Below, in pieces: positions 43,338-51,614 of a DNA stretch of 64,000 bases. The DNA is taken from positions 434,001 through 498,000 of the forward strand of contig NZ_CP141062.1 in NCBI RefSeq assembly GCF_034661295.1, written 5' to 3'. Source of the DNA: Faecalibacter sp. LW9. GTDB taxonomy: Bacteria; Bacteroidota; Bacteroidia; Flavobacteriales; Weeksellaceae. A program made the translations under genes and the position numbers. The notes beneath the pieces were generated by a model that worked only from the letters and a program-made list of their open reading frames with translations, did not search any database and was not told the DNA's origin. Position 1 is the stretch's first letter. Every line of letters begins with the position of its first letter.

Positions 43338-44804
43338 ATGTTAAAAAAGCTTGACGGATATATCCTTAAAACCTTTTTAGGACCATTTTTTTTCATCTTT
43401 AGTATCCTATTTTTCATCTTTATTGTACAGTTTGCCTGGCAAGAGATGGAAAAATTCATTGGAAAAGGTCTAGAATGGTATACCATCGCAGAATTATTAC
43501 TATACTTAGGTATTAACGTTATACAATTAGTTTTACCTCTAACAGTTCTGCTAGGATCTATTATGACCTTTGGAGGATTTGGTGAACGATACGAATTAGC
43601 AGCAATGAAAGCGTCTGGAATTTCCTTGATGCGCATCATTGCTCCTATTTTCGTATTGGTATTTACCATGTCAGTTGGTCTTTATTTTTTTGGAGACCGC
43701 GTGATGCCCTTATCGCAACGAAAAGCTAAAAATTTATTATTCACGATTATTCAAACCAAACCTACCATGCAAATCAAGGAAGGAGTTTTTATTGATGCCA
43801 TTCCTGGTTTTCAATTAAAAGTAAATGAGGTTTCTGGAGAAAATAGTGAATTTTTAAAAGATATTTTCGTTCATCAAAATGCAGGGTTTGGTGAAAATAC
43901 CATGACGATTCTTGCGAAAAATGGAATACTTAAAGCTGATAAAGAAGACAATCGCTATTTGAAATTGGAGTTATTTAATGGTACTGCTTATACTGATAAC
44001 ATCCAAGGAAAAAACATACTGCAACGACAAAAGCAAGAAAATCAAACGACGAAGTTTGACACGTTAAATTATTACTTTGACATTTCGGAATTAATTGAAA
44101 AGAACAACAGTGATAATCAAGTGGGGGACCATTACAAGTTTTTAAATGGGAGTGATCTAAAATTGACCATCGATTCAGTAAAAGAGAATTTCAAAGTGGT
44201 ATATAAAGAAGAGCAACAAAAAGCATATGATAATTCTTATTTTTATGCAAAAGAGTTCTCTAAAGTCGATTCAACCAATCTTAAACCGACTGTAACTTTT
44301 GATCAATTTTCACCTCAAGATCAAGATAAAATTTTGATTCAAGCCATTCAAAATGTAGAGCGTGAAAAAGAAAACTCAGGCTACTTGGTTGATTTCTTTA
44401 AAAATAACGATAAATATTACAGTAAAATCAATTTACATTATTACCGTAACTTATCTTACGCTTTTACATGTATCATTTTCTTTTTGATTGGAGCTCCTTT
44501 AGGATCTATCGTAAAAAAAGGAGGTATTGGTATGCCTGTAATTATATCCATTGTTATTTTCGTCGTATATTTTGTAATTAATTTCTCAGCAGAGAATATG
44601 GCCAAAAATGGTAAATTGACTCCATTTACAGCTGCTTGGATTGCGAATATGATTGCACTACCGATATCAATTGTATTATGTGTAAAAGCCAATAAAGATT
44701 CTGGATTATTTGATGCTTCAAAATATGTTGATCCAGTTATTGACTTTATCAATAAGTTTAGAAAAAAGAAACAAAACACGGAAGAACATTCCCGCTATCA
44801 ATAA
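43338..44804 (+). CDS. LptF/LptG-family lipopolysaccharide export permease
   Basis: A 488-residue inner-membrane subunit of the LptB2FG exporter that lifts LPS to the Lpt bridge. It has the LptF/G layout: three N-terminal membrane segments (FFFIFSILFFIFIVQFAW; IAELLLYLGINVIQLVLPLTVLLGS; IIAPIFVLVFTMSVGLYFF), a large beta-jellyroll periplasmic domain, and three C-terminal segments. The coupling-helix region ERYELAAMKASGIS is conserved. Which of F or G cannot be decided. It starts three bases after lolA. Confidence 0.9.
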   Translation: MLKKLDGYILKTFLGPFFFIFSILFFIFIVQFAWQEMEKFIGKGLEWYTIAELLLYLGINVIQLVLPLTVLLGSIMTFGGFGERYELAAMKASGISLMRIIAPIFVLVFTMSVGLYFFGDRVMPLSQRKAKNLLFTIIQTKPTMQIKEGVFIDAIPGFQLKVNEVSGENSEFLKDIFVHQNAGFGENTMTILAKNGILKADKEDNRYLKLELFNGTAYTDNIQGKNILQRQKQENQTTKFDTLNYYFDISELIEKNNSDNQVGDHYKFLNGSDLKLTIDSVKENFKVVYKEEQQKAYDNSYFYAKEFSKVDSTNLKPTVTFDQFSPQDQDKILIQAIQNVEREKENSGYLVDFFKNNDKYYSKINLHYYRNLSYAFTCIIFFLIGAPLGSIVKKGGIGMPVIISIVIFVVYFVINFSAENMAKNGKLTPFTAAWIANMIALPISIVLCVKANKDSGLFDASKYVDPVIDFINKFRKKKQNTEEHSRYQ

Positions 44805-44812
44805 ATATAAAA

Positions 44813-45940
44813 ATGAGTACAAGATCATCTCAATTGAACACAATTGAAGAAGCTTTAGAAGATTTAAAACAAGGTAAAGTCATCATCGTAGTAGATGATG
44901 AAGACCGTGAGAATGAAGGGGATTTTTTGTGTACAGCTCAATCAGCTACTCCAGAAGTCATTAATTTTATGGCTACACATGGACGTGGATTAATCTGTGC
45001 ACCATTAACACAAGAACGTTGCAAGAAATTAGGTTTAGACCTAATGGTAGGACACAATACGGCAATCTATGAAACGAATTTTACCGTTTCAGTAGATTTA
45101 CAAGGTCATGGATGTACAACAGGAATTTCTGCATCTGACCGATCGAAAACAGTACAAGCATTAATCAATGATTCTATCGATCCAGACGAATTAGGCCGTC
45201 CTGGACATATATTTCCTTTAATTGCTAAAGATGGCGGTGTATTAGTTCGCATGGGACATACAGAAGCTGCGGTTGATTTAGCACGTTTAGCAGGACATTA
45301 TCCAGCAGGATGTATCGTTGAAATTTTAAAAGAAGATGGGGAAATGGCACGTTTACCTCAACTTTTAGAAATTGCGAAAGAATTTAATTTAAAAATTATT
45401 TCGATTGAAGATTTAATTGCTTATCGTTTAAAACACGATAACTTAATTGAACGCATCGATGAATTTCCAGCTAAAACAACATTTGGAGAATTTAACCTGG
45501 TGGCATACAAACAAACGAATAACGCACAAGTTCACTTTGCTTTAACGAAAGGAGAATGGACAGAAAATGATGTTGTTCCAGTTCGTGTGAAATCATCCAA
45601 TAATTATTATGATTTATTTGCTGCTTTACAAAATGGAGAAACGCCATTATTAGAAAAAACAGCGAAATTAATTGATGAAGCAGGAAAAGGTGCAATTATT
45701 TTTATTAACAATATCCAAGATGGTGATTTAGTTCAAACTAAATTGGATATGTTTAAAAAATATTCGAATGGATCTGCTGAAACAGCCATCTTACCAGAGG
45801 ATGAGAAAAACCATGGAATTGGATCTCAAATCATCAAAGATTTAGGCATTAAACGTATGAATGTCATTACTCGTAAAATTTCAGAGGAACCTCATACAAC
45901 ACAATACGGATTAGAAATTGTTGATTACACACAATTATAA
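44813..45940 (+). CDS. ribB: RibBA-type protein: DHBP synthase with degenerate GTP cyclohydrolase II domain
   Basis: Riboflavin pathway. Residues 1-205 form a complete 3,4-dihydroxy-2-butanone-4-phosphate synthase: VVDDEDRENEGDF, THGRGLICAPL, GCTTGISASDRS, RPGHIFPL, HTEAAVDLARLAG. Residues 210-375 align with GTP cyclohydrolase II but lack its key parts. The zinc-binding cysteine loop (normally CxTGDxxGSxRCDC) is replaced by KSSNNYYDLF, and the RGxEGRGI segment by INNIQDG. The C-terminal half is therefore probably not an active cyclohydrolase, and a separate ribA would be needed. Last gene of the ftsK cluster. Confidence 0.9.
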   Translation: MSTRSSQLNTIEEALEDLKQGKVIIVVDDEDRENEGDFLCTAQSATPEVINFMATHGRGLICAPLTQERCKKLGLDLMVGHNTAIYETNFTVSVDLQGHGCTTGISASDRSKTVQALINDSIDPDELGRPGHIFPLIAKDGGVLVRMGHTEAAVDLARLAGHYPAGCIVEILKEDGEMARLPQLLEIAKEFNLKIISIEDLIAYRLKHDNLIERIDEFPAKTTFGEFNLVAYKQTNNAQVHFALTKGEWTENDVVPVRVKSSNNYYDLFAALQNGETPLLEKTAKLIDEAGKGAIIFINNIQDGDLVQTKLDMFKKYSNGSAETAILPEDEKNHGIGSQIIKDLGIKRMNVITRKISEEPHTTQYGLEIVDYTQL

Positions 45941-45960
45941 TTACTCATCATTATAAAAGG

Positions 45961-45992
45961 AAAAAGCCAGTTCAAATTGAACTGGCTTTTTT
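45961..45992. terminator. Bidirectional terminator between ribBA and the Lrp gene
   Basis: AAAAAGCCAGTTCAA (45961-45975) and TTGAACTGGCTTTTT (45977-45991) are perfect complements. Confidence 0.92.
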
Positions 45993-46009
45993 ATGTCTTT
46001 TAAATGAGA

Positions 46010-46489
46010 TTATTCAGGAATAACAATCGTTGGTACTTCTTTAATCGTTTGTAAAACAATCGTTGTACGCGTTGATGTAATTCCACCAATTTTACTTAAT
46101 GAATTTCGCATTAATTCCACTAATCCTTCTGAATCTGCTGTTCGTACTTTAATCAAATAACCATCATCCCCCGCAATGTCATGAACTTCTAATACTTCTG
46201 GAATTTGAGCCAATTGATTCCCAACAGTTTCATCACCAATTATATCGGTCGTTTTTATGAACATAAACGATAATAACTTTTGACCTATTGCAACAGGATT
46301 AATTTTTGCATGATAGGATAAAATAACTTGCTTTTGTTCCAATTTTTTCACACGTTCTAAGATTCCAGATGGAGCCATTCCTAATTCACGTGCAATATCA
46401 GCATTATTGATACGTGCATTTTCTTGCATCAATCGCATGATCTTTAAATCAGTTGCGTCTAAATTTACTTCTATTTTATTCATATCCAT
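46010..46489 (-). CDS. Lrp/AsnC-family transcriptional regulator
   Basis: A 159-residue regulator. The N-terminal helix-turn-helix (LKIMRLMQENARINNADIARELGMAPSGILERVKKLEQ) and the C-terminal RAM/AsnC ligand-binding domain (VLEVHDIAGDDGYLIKVRTADSEGLVELMRNSLSKIGGITSTRT) are complete. It probably senses an amino acid as an octamer and controls amino acid metabolism; the ligand is unknown. Single gene, converging on ribBA. Confidence 0.9.
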   Translation of the reverse strand: MDMNKIEVNLDATDLKIMRLMQENARINNADIARELGMAPSGILERVKKLEQKQVILSYHAKINPVAIGQKLLSFMFIKTTDIIGDETVGNQLAQIPEVLEVHDIAGDDGYLIKVRTADSEGLVELMRNSLSKIGGITSTRTTIVLQTIKEVPTIVIPE

Positions 46490-46531
46490 TACAAAGGTAT
46501 TATTTTATAATGATTTGACCGATTCTTGCAT

Positions 46532-46560
46532 AAAAAAAAGCTGAATCTGAGATTCAGCTT
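46532..46560 (-). terminator. Terminator downstream of the MFS transporter gene
   Basis: AAAGCTGAATC (46536-46546) pairs perfectly with GATTCAGCTTT (46550-46560). On the minus strand it is followed by T8. Confidence 0.88.
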
Positions 46561-46608
46561 TATCAAAATAATAAACAATCAAAAGTAATATTAATTTAAA
46601 ATATAGTA

Positions 46609-47979
46609 TTAGTCTTTATTTAACATCGAATGCTCTTTGGTATCTTTCATAAAGAAATAAACCACTAAAGAAAAGGCAATACAGCCCGTTATGTACCAAT
46701 AGAAATAATGCTCTACATTATTTTGTTTAAACAATAACGCTAAATATTCTGCAGTTCCACCAAAAATACAAACGGTCAAGGCATAAGGTAATCCAACGCC
46801 TAAGGCTCTAATTTCTGCAGGAAACAATTCAGCTTTTACAACTGCATTAATCGATGTATAACCCGAAACAATAATTAAGGCAACCATCAAGAAGAAGAAA
46901 GCACCCCACATTGTCGTCACTTGTGCTAATCCCGATAATAAAGGAACCGTAAAAATTGTACCTAAGACTCCAAATCCTAATAATAATGGACGGCGACCTA
47001 TTTTATCCGATAATAATCCAAACAATGGTTGTAACACAGCAAAGATCAATAATGATAAGAAAGAAATAAATGTCGATTCTTCTTTTGTTAAATTCACTGT
47101 ATTAACTAAGAATTTTTGCATATAAGTCGTATAAGTATTGAATGCTAATGTTCCTCCCATCGTTAACCCAACTACTGTTAAAATAGCTTTAGGATGCTGC
47201 ATTAATAACTTCATCGATCCATTCGATTCTTTCTTTTTATCTTGGTCATTATTCTTTTCAAATGCTTCTGTCTCGTGTAAGTTTTTTCTTAAGTACAATG
47301 CAATAACTGATAAGATCGCACCAATAACAAATGGTATTCTCCATCCCCAATTCATTAATTGTTCTTCCGTTAAAACTAATTTTTGTAAGATTAATAAAAT
47401 CCCTAATGCAATCAATTGTCCACCAATTAAAGTGACATACTGAAAAGAAGAATAAAATCCACGACGATCGGCTGTTGCCATTTCCGATAAATAAGTGGCT
47501 GAAACTCCATACTCTCCTCCTACACTTAAACCTTGCAACAAACGAGCAATTAATAACATTGCAGGAGCTAAAACTCCAATAGTAGCATAGGTAGGGGTTA
47601 AAGCAATTAATAACGAACCAAAAGACATCAATAATACAGATAATGTCATTGCTCGTTTACGTCCAATTTTATCGGCAATTGTTCCAAATAACCATCCACC
47701 AATTGGACGCATTAAGAATCCAACGGCAAAAATTCCAGCTGTATTTAATAACTGTGCAGTTTGATCACTTGAAGGAAAGAAAGAAGATGAAAAATAGATG
47801 GCAAATGCTGCGTAAGCATACCAATCATACCATTCCACTAAATTTCCAATCGACCCTCCTACAATAGCTTGTACACGGTCTTTAACGGTTAAATCTAAAT
47901 CTGATTTTGATGGTTTTTGCCCAGCCATCACTTTGCTTTTAGACTGAACAATTTCTATTGTATCTGATGTATTTGACAT
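46609..47979 (-). CDS. MHS-family MFS transporter (organic acid:proton symporter type)
   Basis: A 456-residue inner-membrane transporter with 12 hydrophobic segments. The start IVGGSIGNLVEWYDWYAYAAFAIYFSSSFFP is the hallmark of the metabolite:H+ symporters (KgtP, ShiA, ProP, citrate carriers), with GxLxDKIGRK-type loops at FGTIADKIGRKRA and GLLSDKIGRRP and LLQGLSVGGEYGVSATYLSE. Likely substrates are di- or tricarboxylates such as 2-oxoglutarate or citrate; this is inferred from family only. It starts 24 bases after the porin gene at 48004, so the two form an operon. Confidence 0.88.
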   Translation of the reverse strand: MSNTSDTIEIVQSKSKVMAGQKPSKSDLDLTVKDRVQAIVGGSIGNLVEWYDWYAYAAFAIYFSSSFFPSSDQTAQLLNTAGIFAVGFLMRPIGGWLFGTIADKIGRKRAMTLSVLLMSFGSLLIALTPTYATIGVLAPAMLLIARLLQGLSVGGEYGVSATYLSEMATADRRGFYSSFQYVTLIGGQLIALGILLILQKLVLTEEQLMNWGWRIPFVIGAILSVIALYLRKNLHETEAFEKNNDQDKKKESNGSMKLLMQHPKAILTVVGLTMGGTLAFNTYTTYMQKFLVNTVNLTKEESTFISFLSLLIFAVLQPLFGLLSDKIGRRPLLLGFGVLGTIFTVPLLSGLAQVTTMWGAFFFLMVALIIVSGYTSINAVVKAELFPAEIRALGVGLPYALTVCIFGGTAEYLALLFKQNNVEHYFYWYITGCIAFSLVVYFFMKDTKEHSMLNKD

Positions 47980-48003
47980 AATATTTTGTGTGTTTTAATA
48001 GGG

Positions 48004-49440
48004 TTATAAAGCAATTTGTAATGTGAAAAGATGTTCTCCTCTACGCGTCAATAATTGTTTGGATTCCGCTTCGAACAAAGGACGAGAAGAGTATTGATAT
48101 GCTAATTTGGCGTTTTGAGATAAGATGAATAAGTTCGCACCAACATCATAGAAATGGGCAAGATCATTTAATCCATCCAAATCTTTTAACGTATAACTCA
48201 CAAAAGGTTGAACTTTTAATTGATGACTAAATTTTGGTAAAACAAATCCAGCTTGTGTAAACCACATTTGCCCTGAACCTAACAGATATTTGGCATTTCC
48301 ATATCCTTCTACCGCTGCAATTCCGGTAAAGTTGGGATCTTTTTTCCCTGGATTCATAATCCCATTGGTACGCAAATAATTCGGTCCAAAATTGTAATCA
48401 AAAAATGCAGAATAAACCGATATTGCCATCTCCTTCGAAGGTTTACCTATAGGCATATCCAAAAAGGCATCTACACCAATCATGGTATTATCATAAGAAC
48501 GAAATACCTCTGCCTCTGGTTGTGCAAGTGTTGCATCTGCTGAGGTATATATTCCAGCACCAATGTTAAAAACTTTTTTTGCACCAAGATAAGTTCCTGC
48601 TAAAAATGAAGTCGCTGTCGTCTCTTTTTCTAAAAACTGATACATTCCATATCCAGCATAGGATAATTTACCCCCTTGATTATTATCGACAATTTCACCT
48701 ACGCCTGGTTGACGATTTGTGGCAAAAGGTTTATTCACCGCCACACGATAATTCAATTTGTTGAATTCACCGTGAGCAAATATTCCAAATTGACGCGCAA
48801 ACTGATCGGATACTTCAATGTTAGGAAAATGAAATACAGGTAAATCTGCTGTTAATAACTTAGTCGTACTCGCATTTGTTATACGAGAGATACCTGACCA
48901 ACTGTGTAATCCAGCACCTAAGTAAAGATGATTTTTATTGGGCTTTTTGGTTTCAGCATTGACGCGAGGTACAATAGCCAATTCATTATAAGCGTCCATA
49001 AAGAAAATCTGTGGTTTTTTCCCTTGACCATTCCCTCCCGTTCCCGTTCCTCCTCCACTAATAAAGGATTGGTTATTGATACCAAATTGTAAAAAGATGG
49101 AATAAGCTTGGGTTAATTGAGCATTTAACGTAATACGCATTCGACGTATCCCTGCATCATACGTTCGGTCTTGTGGAACTCCATTTACCGCAGTACCTGG
49201 ATTATTTTCCAAATACCTAAACCATACTTGGTTTGAAAAACCGAATTTTACGTTTTTATCTCCAGATGAATCAATATTAATTTTTAATTCTCCTAAAGAA
49301 TTTTTAAACGTTGGGAGATTCTTATTTTCGAGAATAGGTTGAGGTTGCTGAATTTCCTCAACAAGTTTTGGTGAAATAGAATCTTGCGCAGAAACTATTC
49401 CGGTCAAAAACATTGTTGAAATAAGTAAGCAATTTTTCAT
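48004..49440 (-). CDS. Outer-membrane porin, paralogue 1
   Basis: A 478-residue barrel protein with signal peptide (MKNCLLISTMFLTGIVSAQ). Mature motifs such as SLGELKINIDSSG, GIRRMRITLNAQL, GINNQSFISGGGTGTG, GQGKKPQIFFMDAYNE and FPNIEVSDQFARQFG recur almost unchanged in the protein at 51615. The layout resembles the OprO/P-like porins of Bacteroidota, but the exact family is uncertain. In an operon with the MHS transporter it should bring the same substrate across the outer membrane. An 11-bp phased triple repeat lies 70-97 bases upstream. Confidence 0.8.
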   Translation of the reverse strand: MKNCLLISTMFLTGIVSAQDSISPKLVEEIQQPQPILENKNLPTFKNSLGELKINIDSSGDKNVKFGFSNQVWFRYLENNPGTAVNGVPQDRTYDAGIRRMRITLNAQLTQAYSIFLQFGINNQSFISGGGTGTGGNGQGKKPQIFFMDAYNELAIVPRVNAETKKPNKNHLYLGAGLHSWSGISRITNASTTKLLTADLPVFHFPNIEVSDQFARQFGIFAHGEFNKLNYRVAVNKPFATNRQPGVGEIVDNNQGGKLSYAGYGMYQFLEKETTATSFLAGTYLGAKKVFNIGAGIYTSADATLAQPEAEVFRSYDNTMIGVDAFLDMPIGKPSKEMAISVYSAFFDYNFGPNYLRTNGIMNPGKKDPNFTGIAAVEGYGNAKYLLGSGQMWFTQAGFVLPKFSHQLKVQPFVSYTLKDLDGLNDLAHFYDVGANLFILSQNAKLAYQYSSRPLFEAESKQLLTRRGEHLFTLQIAL

Positions 49441-49509
49441 GTTAAATTTAGTAGTGTTGTTGGTAAAAAAGATTGTGTATTTTTTACACCACTAAGTAAC
49501 AATCCAAAT

Positions 49510-49537
49510 TTGAAGTTTTTTTGAAGTTTTCTTGAAT
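49510..49537 (-). promoter_or_regulatory. Three direct repeats at 11-bp spacing (candidate response-regulator site)
   Basis: TTGAAG (49510-49515), TTGAAG (49521-49526) and TTGAAT (49532-49537) are exactly 11 bases apart, 70-97 bases upstream of the porin start at 49440. OmpR/PhoB-family regulators bind head-to-tail repeats with this one-turn phasing, and such a regulator is encoded two genes away (50854-51531). Confidence 0.45.
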
Positions 49538-49586
49538 TAATTCTGATTTTTATTAAATCAGTAATGATCAACCTTTTACAAAGAAA

Positions 49587-50897
49587 TCAATTCTTAAATT
49601 TGATTATAAATACATGTTCATTATTTTCGTAATGATACGCTATTTCATAACGATAAAGCGTTAAAATTTTCTTCACTAAAGCTAATCCAATCCCAATAGA
49701 TTGGGCATTATGTTTCCCTTTTTTAAAGCGTTGAAAGATGGTATCATTCAAAAATTCTTGTTCATATCCTGTATTCTTAATCATAAAATAATCTGTAGTC
49801 AATTGAATATCAATCCCTCCCTGAGGAATATTATGACGATTAGAGTTGCTAATCAAATTAGAAAACACAATTTGCGCCAATAATGGATTCAATTGAATAG
49901 GAACGTTCGCTTCAAGTTGATATGTCAATGTTACACCATTCATTGTAATCATATCTTCATGATCTAAGATAATCTCTTCAATTAGGGGAGATACATTCAA
50001 TTCCTCCTCCGTAATTTGATGATGATCTAAACTCATCAATAAGACCAACGAACGATTAATAGAAGATACTTTATTGAGTTCATCATACATACTACTCAAA
50101 GCTTGCATTTGCTCTTCCGAAAGATTGGTATTGAGCATAAGTTCAATTTTCCCTTTTATATTGGCCATAGGGGTTTGCAATTCGTGGGATAAATTTTGGG
50201 TAAATTCTTTTAAAGCTTCGTAATGCGCAATGGATTGATTTGAAGTTTTAAGAAATAAATGATTGAGTTGAGCAAGTTCTGTTATATCCGTATCCATCAC
50301 TTGCAATGTAGGGCTTTCACGGACGTCAAAACGTTGCATTTCTTCCACCAAATGATAAAAAGGGGTATATAATTTTCGTGTAATTAATTCCCCAAAGAAA
50401 ATTAAAGTAATAATAATAAAGACAAAAATCCATGCAATGGTCATTATAATACCAACGAAAAACTCATTATCAATGATGGTTAAACTGATTTGACTTTGAA
50501 TAGCATAATGTTTATTGCCTACAAATGGAAAAGTAGTAACAGACACATTATTCGCATTCGTTAGTAGCCTATCGTTCCATTCATACTTCCCTTCTTTAAC
50601 GACTTCATCGACCAAATGAATGTCTTCTGGAGTGAGCTCTGTAATTTGAACGTGAGGGTGTGTCAATTGAATTTCATCAATAGTCTGTTCGCTTAATTTA
50701 TGAGCAATCACTTGATTCAAGTGTTCTAATTTACCAATAGCTGATTGTGTCGTGGCACGTTCGATGGCAAAATAAAAAATAATGAAACCAAATGCCAAGG
50801 ATAGAAAGACAATTACCGCAAAATAATGCGTAAGCTTTTGGCTAAGGCTTAATTTATTCCGACCATTTATACCCCAACCCATATACTGTCTGTACAT
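49587..50897 (-). CDS. Sensor histidine kinase
   Basis: A 436-residue membrane kinase. Two membrane segments (about residues 25-47 and 150-175) enclose a periplasmic sensor of about 100 residues. Then a HAMP-like region, the phosphoacceptor H box (LSHELQTPMANIKGKIE), N box (VFSNLISNSNRHN) and G box (SIGIGLALVKKIL) follow. The ATP-lid D-x-G box is weak (IKNTGYEQE). The first ATG overlaps the regulator gene by 44 bases; an ATG at 50882 would reduce this to 29. Operon with the regulator upstream. Confidence 0.88.
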   Translation of the reverse strand: MYRQYMGWGINGRNKLSLSQKLTHYFAVIVFLSLAFGFIIFYFAIERATTQSAIGKLEHLNQVIAHKLSEQTIDEIQLTHPHVQITELTPEDIHLVDEVVKEGKYEWNDRLLTNANNVSVTTFPFVGNKHYAIQSQISLTIIDNEFFVGIIMTIAWIFVFIIITLIFFGELITRKLYTPFYHLVEEMQRFDVRESPTLQVMDTDITELAQLNHLFLKTSNQSIAHYEALKEFTQNLSHELQTPMANIKGKIELMLNTNLSEEQMQALSSMYDELNKVSSINRSLVLLMSLDHHQITEEELNVSPLIEEIILDHEDMITMNGVTLTYQLEANVPIQLNPLLAQIVFSNLISNSNRHNIPQGGIDIQLTTDYFMIKNTGYEQEFLNDTIFQRFKKGKHNAQSIGIGLALVKKILTLYRYEIAYHYENNEHVFIIKFKN

Positions 50898-51531
50898 AAT
50901 CTACACCCCCACACTCCGCAATCTTCTTTCTTAAATTCTTTAAATGTTGATAAATAAAATCCACATTGTCCAAATTATAAGTATATTCTCCCCAAAGATG
51001 AATGGCTATGGCATGACGAGATAATACTCGATTCTTATTATTGATAAAATAGATCAGTAAATTGAGTTCTTTCTTTGTAAGAGTAAGATTCTTGCCATTT
51101 ACTTTACATTCCATTGAATCCAAATCCACTTCAATTTCATTAAACTTCAAAATTTGATGTATGCCTTGGTCCGCACTTCGGCGTGTAACTGCTTTGATGC
51201 GCGAATGTAATTCTGGTAAGGGAAAGGGTTTGGTAATGTAATCATCTGCTCCACTGTCTAACCCTAAAATTTTATAATCCAAGGAATTTTGAGCTGAAAT
51301 TATAATAACCTTAGTAGCAGAATAATTATTTTTGATGTGGTGCAATAAAGTCAATCCAAGTCCATCGGGTAAGGTAATATCCAAAAGAATACAATCGTAC
51401 TCATACATGGATAAATGATCCTTTGCCAAGGATAATGTATCCACCCAATCGCACAAATAATTTTCTTGTTGAAGGAAATGAATAATGTTTTGGGCTAATT
51501 CGGAATGATCTTCAATTAATAGTAGTTTCAT
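50854..51531 (-). CDS. OmpR-family response regulator
   Basis: A 225-residue regulator. The receiver has the acidic pair near the start (LIEDH), the phosphoacceptor Asp in CILLDITLPDG and Lys in DYITKPFPL. The winged-helix output domain (LTLTKKELNLLIYFINNKNRVLSRHAIAIHLWG; VDFIYQHLKNLRKKI; VQTVYGLGYKW) is typical of OmpR/PhoB. It is coupled to the kinase gene and lies between two porin paralogues, so control of porin expression is a reasonable inference. Confidence 0.92.
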   Translation of the reverse strand: MKLLLIEDHSELAQNIIHFLQQENYLCDWVDTLSLAKDHLSMYEYDCILLDITLPDGLGLTLLHHIKNNYSATKVIIISAQNSLDYKILGLDSGADDYITKPFPLPELHSRIKAVTRRSADQGIHQILKFNEIEVDLDSMECKVNGKNLTLTKKELNLLIYFINNKNRVLSRHAIAIHLWGEYTYNLDNVDFIYQHLKNLRKKIAECGGVDYVQTVYGLGYKWSE

Positions 51532-51570
51532 TTAATGTTAAAATAGGTTCTAAAGTTAAACTTTTTGCAT

Positions 51571-51607
51571 AAAAAACAAAACCATCCCTTATGAGAAGAG
51601 ATGGTTT
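51571..51607 (-). terminator. Terminator between porin paralogue 2 and the response regulator gene
   Basis: AAACCATCCCTT (51579-51590) pairs with AAGAGATGGTTT (51596-51607) with one mismatch. The minus strand continues into a T-rich run. It separates the porin transcript from the two-component operon. Confidence 0.75.
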
Positions 51608-51614
51608 GATATAA

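Noticed and set aside
44456-44779. 107-codon frame antisense to the LptF/G gene
   Set aside because: It mirrors the hydrophobic C-terminal segments of the permease and has no independent support.
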